This document shows positions 12,634 through 25,980 of a stretch of DNA of 64,000 nucleotides, one piece after another (position 1 is the first letter of the stretch; each line of letters starts with the position of its first letter). The notes under the pieces were generated by a model. It did not search any database. It saw only the letters and a program-made list of their open reading frames with translations, and was not told where the DNA came from. Location: assembly GCA_009760855.2 (NCBI GenBank), contig WPIO01000006.1:1019501-1083500 (forward strand). Direction: 5' to 3'. The translations under genes and the position numbers were made by a program. The stretch is from Cristatella mucedo. Lineage: Eukaryota > Bryozoa > Phylactolaemata > Cristatellidae.

Positions 12634-12642
12634 TATATATAA
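12634..12642 (+). promoter_or_regulatory. TATA box of the GWamide precursor gene
   Basis: TATATATAA lies 66 bases upstream of the ATG at 12708. With a start site about 30 bases downstream, near 12665-12675, the 5' UTR would be about 40 bases, continuous with the first coding exon. Confidence 0.6.
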
Positions 12643-12707
12643 GCCGCAGCGGAGCTCTCGCAGCAGCAGTGCCGCGCTGACCCTTCGGACCGGCGTCGAC
12701 GAGTATC

Positions 12708-14577
<1,870 letters not shown>

Positions 14578-14780
14578 AGTGCATTGCCAGATAACAGTGT
14601 TTGACAGATGCTCGATCTAACGGCGGTGAATGGCTTTCATCAAGTAGACGCACGGCAAGAGCTTCAATGCTCCGAGGCAAGCACGCTGGCGGCGGAAGTG
14701 TTAAGGACAGGTCACGAACTCACGCCACGCTCGGCGCGTTGCCGGGAGTGAGCAATCGCTCATCGCAAGTCGGCAAATTT

Positions 14781-14786
14781 AATAAA
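14781..14786 (+). terminator. poly(A) signal of the neuropeptide gene
   Basis: AATAAA occurs 204 bases after the TAA stop, the first such hexamer downstream, giving a 3' UTR of about 225 bases. Confidence 0.5.
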
Positions 14787-15104
14787 TTAGCGATAAGTCA
14801 GACGTACGCATTTTTACCACGCCAAGCAGCCTCGTCGTGAACGCGGCTTCCGTCGATTGCCGTCGGGTGTGGCAAACCTTCCGGACATATCAACGCCGTT
14901 TCATCTGCTGAAGTTCCGCTGCGCGGCAGCGCGGCAGCATCGCTCTCACACCCAGGGCTCAGCGTCGAAGCTGCCATCAGATACATCGGCCGGCAAGAGC
15001 GCAAGACAAATTAATGATAAGAATAATTATAATAATAGGTTGCTTGTAGAGGCACTTAAGAGGACAAAATTTCGATCCAGGATAAAATAAATAAATAAAT
15101 AAAT

Positions 15105-15276
15105 CCTAGCTGATTAAACAGCCTCTTTTTGAATAGCGACAGAAGAGCCTCTATGGCTTTCACCACCGCTTGCGGTGGGCGATACAGAATCGCCCACTGC
15201 AGAAATCGAACCCACGACCTCGGGACCGAGGTCATGAAAGCAACCGCCTTACCTAGTGTGTCATCACGGCTCACAC
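15105..15276 (-). mobile_element. SINE-B copy (tRNA-derived)
   Basis: Read on the minus strand it starts GTGAGCCGTGATGACACACT with AGGTAAGGCGGTTGC (box A-like) and later GTGGGTTCGAT (box B-like). A body follows (CCGCAAGCGGTGGTGAAAGCC, CTTCTGTCGCTAT) and the end AGGCTGTTTAATCAGCTAGG, then an A/T-rich tail (ATTT repeats). The same order recurs at 39908, 55160 and 56962. Confidence 0.75.
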
Positions 15277-15433
15277 GAAGACCAAGTTTTCTAATTAGAA
15301 TTACTTCTGTCGTTGAATTCCTGTCCCGCCGCCAGACTCAGAGACCATGCGCATCGGACAGATCGCACGCTGTCTCGCGCTCGCTGTGTGCATGCGCCGT
15401 GCGCTTGGGCTGGCACAATCTTTGACCGGCCAT

Positions 15434-16159
15434 TTAAGCGCGTTGATATTGCCCAGCAGGAACCCCAGTCACCGGATAGGTGCGGTGCTTTTTCAAGTTC
15501 GTATTCAGTGTCAACTGGATAGTGAAAGTTGCCCAGCAGCATGTGACACGTGACTTTTGCGTGAAAATTAATGTTTTATTTTCGCTAGAAGTGAAGTACG
15601 TCCTACAATCGGATTTCAGGCGCTCCGTGCATGCCGATCGCATAAGCTCCGATTGTCCGTCTGACGGTCTGCTGAGTTTGGACGCTCTTAATCGATGTAA
15701 ACACCTAGCGGTCGTATCCAAACTGAGTAGCGTCAAATTAAGCACCCCGCAGAAGCGGCTACGAGTTGCTGCGTGACCTTTGATCGAATTAACGCGATGA
15801 AAACAATCCCTTGCGCGTATTGCCTCTGACGCTGACAGCGTCAGAGAGTGTAGTCCGCGACGCACAAGAACAGTGCTGGCCGATTGCACGGCGCTTTCGC
15901 CCCGGCGCGACGGCGTGGCGTGAATGGCGCGGCTGCTAGCCATCGATGGAGAACTAGGGAGAACTAGGAGGTAAGCTCGGCCTGGTCTCCACCTTCCGTT
16001 GGCGACAGGAGACGAATCTTTCAATTGCGGCTTCAAAGGTGCGAGCACGTTCGTCTGCGAAAATCCGTCCGAAACTCCCGGCATGCCACGAAAGAGGGAA
16101 GCGCTGGAGCCGGAGGAGAACGAATTCTCTACATGCCGCACTTCGGGCGCGCACGACAT
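15434..16159 (-). CDS. candidate coding frame, unidentified (241 codons)
   Basis: An ATG-initiated frame runs 241 codons in sequence that is not especially GC-rich, longer than expected by chance there. The product is Ser/Arg-rich with no motif, signal peptide or membrane segment I recognise. An overlapping plus-strand frame (15999-16388) also looks fairly protein-like, so strand choice is uncertain. No poly(A) signal or splice sites were established. It may be a chance frame or part of an unknown gene. Confidence 0.2.
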   Translation of the reverse strand: MSCAPEVRHVENSFSSGSSASLFRGMPGVSDGFSQTNVLAPLKPQLKDSSPVANGRWRPGRAYLLVLPSSPSMASSRAIHATPSRRGESAVQSASTVLVRRGLHSLTLSASEAIRARDCFHRVNSIKGHAATRSRFCGVLNLTLLSLDTTARCLHRLRASKLSRPSDGQSELMRSACTERLKSDCRTYFTSSENKTLIFTQKSRVTCCWATFTIQLTLNTNLKKHRTYPVTGVPAGQYQRA

Positions 16160-16530
16160 TCAAGTTTCCTCATCTCGCGCAGCTGGGAGAAACGAGAAGC
16201 TTCGCCGAGTTGAGGAGGGGCGTCGAGCACGCTGCGTCGTCGTCGTCGCAGCGGCGAACAATGGTCGGCCGGCCAGGAAGTGCCGGACGCGCGACTCAGC
16301 CGACTCTCCGAGGCAGCTGGACGCGCACGACGTCGCACGGAAGGAAGAGCGTCGCATCTTTGCGTGCAGCAATGTAAAGCCCGCGTAATGTACGAATGTA
16401 CGCGCGGAGCCACCTCCGAACGGTTCAGCGTGCTACGCTCGTACGAAGGGAGGCGACGTGGCCGCTGCTGGACAGCGCGGACAGCGTGGCGCGACATGGC
16501 CGCTGTTGCGCGTCGTGGCCGCTGTTTGAC
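16100..16530. promoter_or_regulatory. CpG-rich block
   Basis: CpG-dense sequence, partly overlapping the uncertain frame at 15434-16159. No definite gene model. Confidence 0.25.
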
Positions 16531-19410
16531 AACTGCAATCCTCCGCCCCTGTAAAACAGACTTCGTTGCGCCAAAGACTAGTAACCTTGAGGCATGCGCG
16601 CCCTAACGATTTCAATGCCATTTCCACTCGTCAGACTGCGGCGGCAAGGACGCGCACTGCAGGCAGCTTCGAATCGCAGCTAACGCTAACAAAATGGCAG
16701 CAGCGAAGGAGGAGCTTTTGCCTTTTTTTTAATCAAGCCCCGCTTACCAGGGAAAACCGCCGGTGACGAACGGAGGCTTAAGCTTAAGCTTAAGTTAGAA
16801 TTCTCGTGAGGCTTTTGGAATTTGGGGAGGTCGGGCTTTTGCGCGCGCGCGCGCTTTCAATGACCCTATACTCTTACCGCTTGGCGCCTAAATTCTCCTC
16901 ATACTGAAACGACTACCGACTCGGGATCAAATCTATTGAGTTGCTGCGGACCGCTATTTTGGCCGACCGAACCTTCGCGCAGCCGAACGAAGGAAGCCGA
17001 AAGACAATACGAAGCCTACCATTAAAGCCGCGTGAGAAAATAATCCTCTAAACGGTCTTCAGCGCCATTGGTCAGCGATCGGGCTCGTTGACACCAAGAC
17101 GCGCGAGGAAGATTTCCGCTGCCTCGAAAAGTAAAAACTTTGCGACAAACTGAGTATAAACGTGACGGTTGAAATAACAGAGCTGCTTCGAAGTAAGGCG
17201 TACGTCTTGCACGCGACACGTTTTTCTACTTGTTGAGACAAATTAGCGTGGGGGTGTTATCGCCGCTTCGTGGTTCCGCACCCAGCCGACGTCCTGTCCA
17301 CCAGACGGGAGCGCTCCTTGCCGGCACGTGACGTGTTCCTTGCCGCGCAGTTCACTTTCTGCCTGCGCGTCGGCCTGTACGCACGCTATCCGCCACTCTC
17401 TTCTCTCTTATCACCACGCGCTCCGGACCAGCACGCACGATGGCCACTACGTCGGTGTGTACGCTCGCTCGCTTGCGTTGCCTGCATGCGATACAATACA
17501 GCCGTCGTCGACAACGCAACAACAACAACTCGCTTGTAGAAGTTTCGCTCTTCGTCTCGCCGCCATCGCGCGCGCGCCCACGAGCCACCATTGCTGCGTT
17601 AGCGTTGGTATCTGCGCATCTCACCGCCAGCCACGAAGAAGCGTCAGAACGTGTCGAGCCGAAATGCAAGTGAAGAGCCACCTTTCCTCCAATTAAGATC
17701 GTTACTCGCCAGCAACACGGCAAAGCTTGCTAATAGCAGCCCTCAAATCAGTGCCTTCGCTCCTCAATCAGCCTCAATCCTTCGAGGACTCCTTACCGTA
17801 GGACGTCTTCCACAGCGCTGACTTCGCAGCCATGTGTTTGGCAGTTTGCCATTTTTTGCTGAACTTTTTGCTGACTTTTGTATGACCCGCTTTCAGTAAG
17901 AAACACAAGAATCCACGAATGCTCAATCGAAGATGTGGCTCTGCAGTCTCCCGTGGACAGTATACCTTTCATGGCGCACCGATGGCGCGCCATAGACAGT
18001 AGCTAGCTTGTGCGGGAGTCGTACAGCCGCGGCTCGCTGTGTCGGCGCATCCGTCGTGCGAGCATTACGCGTCGTTTCAGTTGAAAACTGACGCTACCAG
18101 TTTTATATGTTCAAAATATAAGTTCCAAGTGTAGAATGAAACGATGAATTTGGTATGCATTTCTTGTAAAATAGAGTAAAAATATTTGAGGGAATCGGCA
18201 CAAATTGGGTACAATAACGTAGACGTTGCTACCCTGCGCGACATGGTCACAGAACGCGAATCTGGTGTCCACCACTTTATTCGGTCTGGCTCCAGAAGAG
18301 GCAGCTCTTTGGTGGAGAGGGGAGCTAAAGAGCAGGTTCCGGGCAGCAGCGCGCCGAGCGGGCGAGCAGCAGTCACGCTACATTGTTAAGTTGGGTACTA
18401 TCATATTTTTAATGAGGGCAAAAGAGGCGCGCCCGGCTACAGCTTCAGGTTGCTTCCGGTGGAGGGCTGCTTCCGGTGAAAGTGTTTGCTATTTTTAGGG
18501 AGACCTCTGTCGACCTGAGTACAGCTTTAGGACTTATCTTACGAGGTAGCTCAAACGCCTACAGGCATTGGAGGGGCGCTTCGGGGCACTGCAATTCACT
18601 CCCAGGTGGCTTCTTGACCGGTCTGTACGCGTAGCAAAAATGCTCGACCGGACGAGGAACTTCGTGAAGGCAATAGACAGCTGCATAGAGCTGGAAAATA
18701 ATTGGCTTGTCGGGTAACACGTCCATTAGTTTCAAATCCGATTGCCACTCGGAACCTGAACTACGCTAGCTAAAAATGCGATTGTGTTCCATCTCATTTT
18801 AAACCCGGCCCTTTAAGTTTGGTGAGCGTGGGCGACCTATGCGTATCATTTGTAGCAACTGGCCAAAGGATTAACGACAGTCATCTCTAAAATTTCTTGT
18901 TATTCTAGCCCAGCGCGGTCGTGCTGCTAGATGAGTATTATCTTTGCAATAAGCCACACGAGCCCGAAGTCAAGTTCACATAAAACGACTTCCTTTTGAA
19001 AGCGATCGTTTTAGATAGAACATTTAATGGTGAAAACTGAGCAGTGGCTATGATGAGGCTGAACTATTTTCGTAGCAGCTGCACAGTTATGGAGAGACTT
19101 TGTTTTTCAACAACCATCGCCAAACACGCGGTCAGTCGTGTTGCGGGTCTCGGCGCACTTAGACGGGAGCTCTTCTCCTCCCCGTGGGCTCAGCTGCGAT
19201 TGTAGTGGAAATTAACAGCGGCGTGGAAATTAACCGCCCGGCGGCACATCTGAAGAAATCCCGAGGCGGCCATTAAAAGTCGTGGCTGTGGCATGGAAGC
19301 ACCCCGAGCTGCGGATCTGCAGCCCGATCTCAACTAAACGTTCTAGAGCCTTCTATCGGTGCAAGTGCAAGAGTAGAACTCGATCGTCGGGTGACGCTCC
19401 ACTTGGCGCC
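16530..19410. other. intergenic, no gene recognised
   Basis: Contains a short AAGCTT tandem near 16777-16796 and a GC run near 16843-16854. Frames near 18077-18498 are short and show no recognisable family. No tRNA or LINE/SINE signature was seen. Confidence 0.3.
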
Positions 19411-19625
19411 GTGCTGGTTTGGCCCAGTGGTTAAGGCGTTCACCTCGACCAGGTCAAGTCTGTAAAGTGCCTAGAAAGAGACTCAGCTCTCTGCCGGCGC
19501 TGTACAAATTATATCGTTGTTATTGTATTATTATAAGGTGAATGTAATTGATGGCCGAGGGCTCGAGCCCCGTGGCATACGTGAAGCGCCTGAATGGAGA
19601 TGAAATTCTGTTAGGGCGCAGTCAG
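19411..19625 (+). mobile_element. SINE-A copy interrupted by a LINE-A tail
   Basis: The SINE-A head (GTGCTGGTTTGGCCCAGTGG) is at 19411-19460. A LINE-A 3' tail fragment (TGTAAAGTGCCTAGAAAGAG to the ATT repeat) occupies about 19461-19537. SINE-A then resumes with box B (GGCTCGAGCCCC) and the tail GCGCCTGAATGGAGATGAAA at about 19538-19625. The join may be an insertion or a rearrangement. Confidence 0.6.
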
Positions 19626-19810
19626 CAGCAAGAAAGAATGAGTCGTTGTTTGAGAATTGTGGAAGTGAGTTCAACAGTCGAACATGCAGAGCCAAAGCTT
19701 CTGTCAACAGAGGTCTCCAGTGACAAAGTAGAAAACCCAATGTATTGTCAAGCGATGACGTCAGAGGGTCGGAGGAGGCTGAAACTAGTGCAGCCATTCA
19801 GCGGGCACGC

Positions 19811-20012
19811 TTGATAAAGCGCCCTTGGAGAACTCAATCTCTTTATAGACGCTTTACATTTGCTGCAAAGGAAACGTGATCGAATGGTTAGTGCTAGCAC
19901 GTTTGATAAACAGCAAGAATAACATGGTTAGGGGTGACATGCACAGGGTCAGCATGCAAGTGTAGTTAGTTAGTGGCAGCATGCACAGTGTCAGCACGCA
20001 TGAGCACATTAA
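19811..20012 (-). mobile_element. LINE-A 3' terminal fragment
   Basis: Reverse-complement match to the LINE-A 3' UTR, including the hairpin tail (TTGATAAAGCGCCC..GACGCTTTACA) and the 'catggttaggggtgacatgc' and 'gtcagcatgcaagtg' phrases. 5'-truncated. Confidence 0.7.
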
Positions 20013-20097
20013 GGTCAGCCCTTTCCGCCGGCCGCCGGTCGCCATCTAGCTCGTAGCGGCGGGCAGCTGCGCTCGGAACGCTACACTTCGCGCCCGC

Positions 20098-20099
<2 letters not shown>

Positions 20100-20187
<88 letters not shown>

Positions 20188-20213
20188 GTCTCTCTCTGTC
20201 TCTCTCTCTCTCG
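20100..20213 (+). repeat. (CT)n microsatellite
   Basis: Long CT array with three CTGT interruptions near its 3' end. It abuts the CpG-rich block that follows. Confidence 0.95.
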
Positions 20214-20234
20214 CCTTGTCGCTTCGAGCGTTTC

Positions 20235-20592
20235 ATGTTGCATTTAAAGGTATCGTCGTTGGCCGCCACAGAGACACCACCCGATCGATGCCGGGCCGGG
20301 GCCGAGCTCTGCCAGCGCGCGCTCAAGCGCTTGGCTTGGCTGAGCAAGCTTCACCTCTTGCTGTGCCGCCACGATGCAGAACGGTGGTCGCGCCTCGCCG
20401 CTTTTCAGAGCGTCTCCCGCTGCAACAGCAGACGGTCCGCCGGCGGGACGCTGACCGAAGCATTGCGAGTGTCCGAGAGACACCACGCCGATTTGCGAGA
20501 GACACTCTCCGAGAGCGCACCGAAGTCACATGAAAGAGCGGCGCGCGCGTTCGCCGTGCGAGCGCGAGAGCTCTGCGAAGCACGTATTTTGG
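20235..20592 (+). CDS. candidate coding exon, helical, weakly F-BAR-like
   Basis: An open frame from ATG 20235 gives a charged, helix-prone product including RCRAGAELCQRALKRLAWLS and, later, GTLTEALRVSERHHADLRET. The spacing loosely recalls the FCH part of F-BAR domains (R..G..LC..L..L followed by a helix with aromatic or His-rich turns). A possible donor, TTTTG|GTAATT, lies at 20592/20593. The sequence is GC-rich, frames overlap on both strands, and no partner exon was found. Treat as a low-confidence candidate; the F-BAR idea is inference from pattern only. Confidence 0.2.
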
Positions 20593-21170
20593 TAATTCGC
20601 CAGTTTGCGAGCGCCGTTTTTAATAGCTGCTGCTTTTGCGATCAAAGGGGCCGCTTCTAATTCCATCGGGCACTCGAGCGCCGCGGTACGTCAGACAAGC
20701 GACACTTCGCGATCTGGCCAGGCACGTAAGTGACGTATCGATTGACGTCGCGCTAAACATACTCGCAAGCTGCTCTTCATTTTGACGCATTTCCTTAAAA
20801 GGCTGGGCATTATTATTCTGCATCCGCGCCAATTTCAATAGATAGCCCCGCTACTGCTTCCTACTCCAGGACGCTCCGAACACAGGCAGCCGCCATCAAT
20901 CAAGGGCACTAGCACCGGCGATGGTGGCGCATATAGTTACAAAGCTTCACGGACGCCTTAACATATTGGGAATATGGTTAGTCTACTTAGCGACAGCCAA
21001 ATGCTCAAGAGCTCTTGGGGATACGGAACGAAAGGAGGCGGATAACTTGCACATCTTGCATATGCTGAGTTTCAGCATTCACTCTTAAACAAAAATCTCT
21101 ACTAGCATTTCCTCATTCGCTTTTGAGCACTCCCGCGTATTTCAATTTCTCTTTTCTTCTCTCTCTTTCT

Positions 21171-21172
<2 letters not shown>

Positions 21173-21267
<95 letters not shown>

Positions 21268-21345
21268 ACACACAAACACACACACACACACACACAACAT
21301 ACACACACACAAACACACACACACATACACAACATACACTCCCAC
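21173..21345 (+). repeat. (CA)n microsatellite
   Basis: CA array, pure for about 90 bases and then interrupted by AACA and ATACA variants. Confidence 0.95.
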
Positions 21346-21605
21346 TCACTCATGCATTCACTCTCTCCCTTTTCTATTTTGCTCACGCCCCTCTGTCATC
21401 TTTCTCTCCTCTAAACTCTCTACACTTAATCTCCTCTCTATCTCCTCTCACCTCTACGCTTACTCTTCTCTCTCTCTCTCTCTCTTTCTCCTCTCATCTC
21501 TCTCTTTCCCTCCATCCCCTCTCTCTCCTCTCACCAATATGCTTTACCACCAATATCTCCTCTCACAAATATCTCTTTTCTCTCCTCTCACCTCTCTCCG
21601 CATAT

Positions 21606-21672
<67 letters not shown>

Positions 21673-21740
21673 ACCTTTCTCGGCTCACCCCTCTCTACTC
21701 TCATTTTTATTCATTTACTCCCCTCTCTCGCAGCACATTT
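21346..21740 (+). repeat. CT-rich low-complexity tract with (CT)n
   Basis: Pyrimidine-rich sequence with tandem 'ctctcctctcac' type phrases and a pure CT array at about 21609-21667. It runs directly into a LINE-A coding fragment. Confidence 0.9.
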
Positions 21741-22410
21741 TCTTAAATTGAATGATGATAAAACTAAATTACTAGTTATGGACAAACACGTGTCATGTTC
21801 CAAAATTGAAAAGGCTAACGCTCAAAATCGGCTCTGCCAGCATATCTCCTATTGAATCTGTACGGAATCTAGGTGTCATGTTCCAAAGTGACCTTTTGTT
21901 AGACGACCACATCAGCTCCACAATCAAGTCTGCCTACTTTCATCTATATGACATTTCTAAAAATTGTTTAGACAGGAATACCACATCTAAATTGGTCCAT
22001 GCATTCGTGACATCCCGTCTTGACTTCTGTAACTCACTGCTTGCTGGCCTACCGGCCTTTGCACTCAGGCGCTTACAGCTGGTGCAAAACTCTGCAGCTA
22101 TGCTTGTCTGTCGTGAGCGTCGCAGTTGCCACATCACACCACTTCTCGCTGACCTGCACTGGCTACCAGTCAAGCAACGCATCGACTTCAAGATTTTGTC
22201 GCTCACTTTTAGGTCACTTCATTCTTTAGCTCCAGCCTACCTATCAGATCTACTCCCCCACCAGGCCAAGCATCGTAACACCCGCTTTTCGGAACCTAGC
22301 TGTTTACCTATACTTCGTACAAACCTCAAATCCTTTGGAGACCGTGCCTTTAGTTCGTTCGACTTGCGTCACGATATCCCCTGACTTGACCACATTTAAA
22401 AATAGCTCTC
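21740..22410 (+). pseudogene. LINE-A reverse transcriptase C-terminal fragment
   Basis: The frame at 21806-22384, with degenerate sequence before it, encodes the region after the reverse transcriptase active site: LNDDKT (before 21806), LGVMFQSDLLLDDHISS, TSRLDFCNSLLAGLP, LVQNSAAML and LHWLPVKQRIDFKILSLTFR. This is the typical C-terminus of CR1/L2/jockey-like elements. It is 5'-truncated and shifts frame after SFGDRAFSS. A TA/CT microsatellite replaces its 3' UTR. Confidence 0.85.
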
Positions 22411-22444
22411 TCCGCTTCTCTCTTCATCTTTTAATCTATCTCTC

Positions 22445-22690
<246 letters not shown>

Positions 22691-22699
22691 CTTGCCTTT

Positions 22700-23195
22700 C
22701 CGCTCAAGAGCTCATTAGGCAGTCGCCTGAGTTAACGTCTTGTCGACCGCAGGCACGGCGTGGGGTGATAGTCCTTCAAAGAGAAGAGCCGCCCACGGAG
22801 GCTGGAAGTCGAGCTGACTGCTGGAAATGCGCGCGTGGTCCCTCGGATTTCGAACGCAGTGTAATCCATCACAGCGTGTGTGGCTGCAGTTAGCTTAGGA
22901 AGAACTCGGAGCGCGTCGCGATGATCGGAGAAGGCTATGCAAAATATCAGTCCGTCCTCGAGAAAGGCGTGCTTAATCTACTCGGCCTGTACCTGACACG
23001 CATCCACCTGGCTACGAACGTCCGGGCTTTAACGGGACATTCGATGCGCTCTCTGAACAAGGCAGCTAGGAGAGTCGCAAGGCTGAATATGGCGAATCCT
23101 CACGTGATGAGGTCACGTGCGTCTTTGTCCCTCAGATGCCGACCGGGCAATCGCAGGCAGCCTGATCTAGACCATGCATAACGCATGTTATGTTT
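22700..23195. other. intergenic; short frame at 22921-23181 without recognised family
   Basis: One 86-codon plus-strand frame is basic and has no recognisable motif. I see no support for a gene. Confidence 0.25.
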
Positions 23196-23340
23196 GCCGA
23201 CCTAGTTTGGTCGAGCGGTTAAGGTGTTCTGCCCAACCAAGGTCTGGCTGAGGTCGCGGGCTCGAGCCCCGAGGCAAATGTGAAGCGAGTGAATGGAGAT
23301 TAAGTTCTCTTTGGGCGCTATACAAATGAATTATATTTTT
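23196..23340 (+). mobile_element. SINE-A copy, nearly full length
   Basis: tRNA-like head (CCTAGTTTGGTCGAGCGGTTAA), box B (GGGCTCGAGCCCC), then GTGAAGCGAGTGAATGGAG and TTAAGTTCTCTTTGGGCGCT, ending CAAATGAATTATA and a T run. It is the best-preserved copy and shows the element as about 140 bases. Confidence 0.8.
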
Positions 23341-24975
23341 TTTTAATCAGACACTAGACCGTTGAATACGGGTGGCACAAATCGAGCAATGCGAGTTTTT
23401 AAATTAACGCATGCTTCAAGCACGTTGAAATAAATCAACCCTTCCTAGACGCACACGCGGAATCGAGCAAATGTTGGCTACTGATTTTAGCATTCTGTAG
23501 CTGATGGCTCCACTGCACATTGGCAGAGCGACTTCTGAGTAACTAGTACGACCGGTCGCGATGGTCTCACTCGCTCGCGTATCGACTTCTTTCGGAGGAT
23601 TCTCTATTTTCTTTATTTGGCCAGGCATTGACCTTTTGCAGGAGTGACAGGAAGCCGCCGTACGCTTGACGTCGTCCAGCCCGTTCTACTGCTTTCACGT
23701 GTCCGAATCCTTCTTGGCTCGTGCTCCCATTTTACTGAAACAATCTTAAGTTTACTGTCGATCGTTCCAGAGACTTCTTGCAAACGCGACTCTCTATTTT
23801 TAGCCTCGTCACAGAAATTGTCGCAATCATTGGCTAGCAGCGCTCCCCTGTCCCTGTGCTTTCGAGCGACTGGCCGCCATTCGGCAGCGGCTGCTGTCGT
23901 CAGTACTATCAGTACTAAGAGAGGGGTTTCTGCAGCTCATGGTCAAGTTACTTTTTTAATGTGCCTTGTTGCTCGCCGGCAATAACGCGGCTGATTTTTT
24001 CAACATATATCAAAAATAGCGATTGCCATAAGCGTCGGCTTGACCTGGCTTGACCTTTCATCGGTGGCTCTCGTGTCGAAAGCAGCGGCAAACCTCTGGT
24101 TCATTATCACTGACATTTCAAATAGGTCATGTGTAAAACAGAGACCGGCTTGCTCAGCAGCTTTTCTCCTGGTGCATATAAAAAGCCTTAAAGGGTTCAA
24201 CGCAGCTTCCAGATTGCAATGCTGCATTTCTAGCTGACTGTTCTTGAGCCCTCCAAAAGGATCATGATATGTGGGCACCTCACTTTTGAGCTAAGACCCG
24301 CGACAATAAATAGTTCACCACGCTAGACACAACACCAGGCTTTAAAATATCAAACGATATTGCGCTCCACTTCAGCCGATTCTATTCACGACGCCTATTT
24401 TATTATATTAGTTATCGTCTGATGAGGTCTTACGGAGATTTAAAGGACATATCTGGGTTACCGGATAAAGTTATAGTACAAAAAACTTGCGGTTCTGGTC
24501 GGCAGGACGCTTAGCAACAAGCCGGTACATCCGTCAGTTATTTCGGAGCATTATACGACGCAGGAGAGAGAGATAGACAGAGACGTTGGGGTTTGAGACA
24601 AACAGATGTCTTAGGCAACCGGCGTACCTGCAGCATCGTTGCTGCGAGTCGCTTACCAGATAGGAGACACCAAATTATCACTTGCCGCGACGTGTGCTTT
24701 CATTTACCCCACCCTCGAGTTTTACCGTAATTCATGAGTCCGGACACTAACGTTTATCATCAAAATATTAATAAGAAGACAGCTGAAGCTTTATTTCGGA
24801 GTGTTACAGCTAGCTGCAGGTAAAACAATAACCGAACGTTAGTTACGAGCGATGTATCCTTATTTACCAAGCATGCAATTGCACCCACTTACAATAATGC
24901 TTGCACAAGCGTAGAAAATAAACCGACAAGGCACCCAGCATTTTCTTGGTTAGCAAGACTTTTTGGTATTAACAT
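23341..24975. other. intergenic, no gene recognised
   Basis: Short frames only; no LINE, SINE or tRNA signature was seen before the LINE-B fragment that begins near 24975. Confidence 0.3.
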
Positions 24976-25980
24976 ATCGTGCAACTGAGAAACTGAATGC
25001 TTGCCTTGCCGATATTTGATCCTGGATGTCGGAAAAATTCCTGAAATTAAATGACGATAAAACCGAACTGCTGCTCATAGGACACCCTAAGCGTGTGGCT
25101 GGATTAAAAGGCTTTGCTATTCTAATAGGTGATGCTATTGTGCGACCTTCACCACGTGCTCGTAATTTAGGTGTCGTGTTCGACAGCTGCCTCAATTTCA
25201 AAAGCTTCATTCAGAAGACTGCCTCTACAGCTAGCCATCACATCCGATCCCTATTCAAGATTAGGAGCTGTCTCCCACAGCGGCTTGTAAAAAATTTAAC
25301 TAGCTCTTTAGTTCTGTCTCGGCTTGATTATTGTAATTCCCTTTTGGCTGGGCTGCCAAAGAAAGCTATTATGCCACTACAGCGGACTATGAATATGGCT
25401 GCAAGGCTGGTCTTCAAGTCCCAGCGGTTTGAGCACGTGTCTCCTATGCTGAAAGAGCTAGGATGGTTGCCGGTTGAGCAAAGAATACAGAGCAAAGTTC
25501 TTACGCTGACCCACAAGGCCCGCTACGGCTTCGCTCCTTCGTACCTAGCTGAACTGCTGCATCCGTTTCAGCCTGTTCGCGCCCTCAGGTCTTGTGTGGA
25601 CAATAAATTAGCTGTCCCATTCCTCCACTTAAAGACAGTTGGCGACAGAAGCTTTAGCTCTGCAGGTCCTAGACTGTGGAACTCGCTTCCACAATTCTTG
25701 CGCAACGACAACTACTCTCCTACTGCCGACTATGGCACATCTTTTTCAGCGGTCCTGAACTGCTACTTCTATGCTACTCACTACCTCAACTGCTCTCCTG
25801 ACTCTACTATGCTTCCCACTTTCTCTTTGTTGCGTGAGACGAAATCTGTTGGCTACGGAATGCGTACCGAAAGCCGCTTATGCTGTGAGTGAGCTATACA
25901 AAACTCTCCTGCGTAACACCCACATGGTCTTTATGACTTTTGTGGAGTTACAGACGGAGATACATTACATTGCATGTCAC
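24975..25980 (+). pseudogene. LINE-B reverse transcriptase C-terminal fragment (best preserved)
   Basis: The open frame 25026-25892 (288 codons) starts MSEKFLKLNDDKTELLLIGH and continues through ARNLGVVFDSCLNFKSFIQK, SRLDYCNSLLAGLPKKA, LGWLPVEQRIQSKVLTLTHK, APSYLAELL, and RSFSSAGPRLWNSLPQFLR to a natural stop. This is the region C-terminal to the catalytic YADD of CR1/L2/jockey-type reverse transcriptases. The frame is uninterrupted, so this copy may be young, but the catalytic core and endonuclease are missing. The 3' UTR ends in the phrase TGGAGTTACAGACGGAGATA. Confidence 0.85.
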
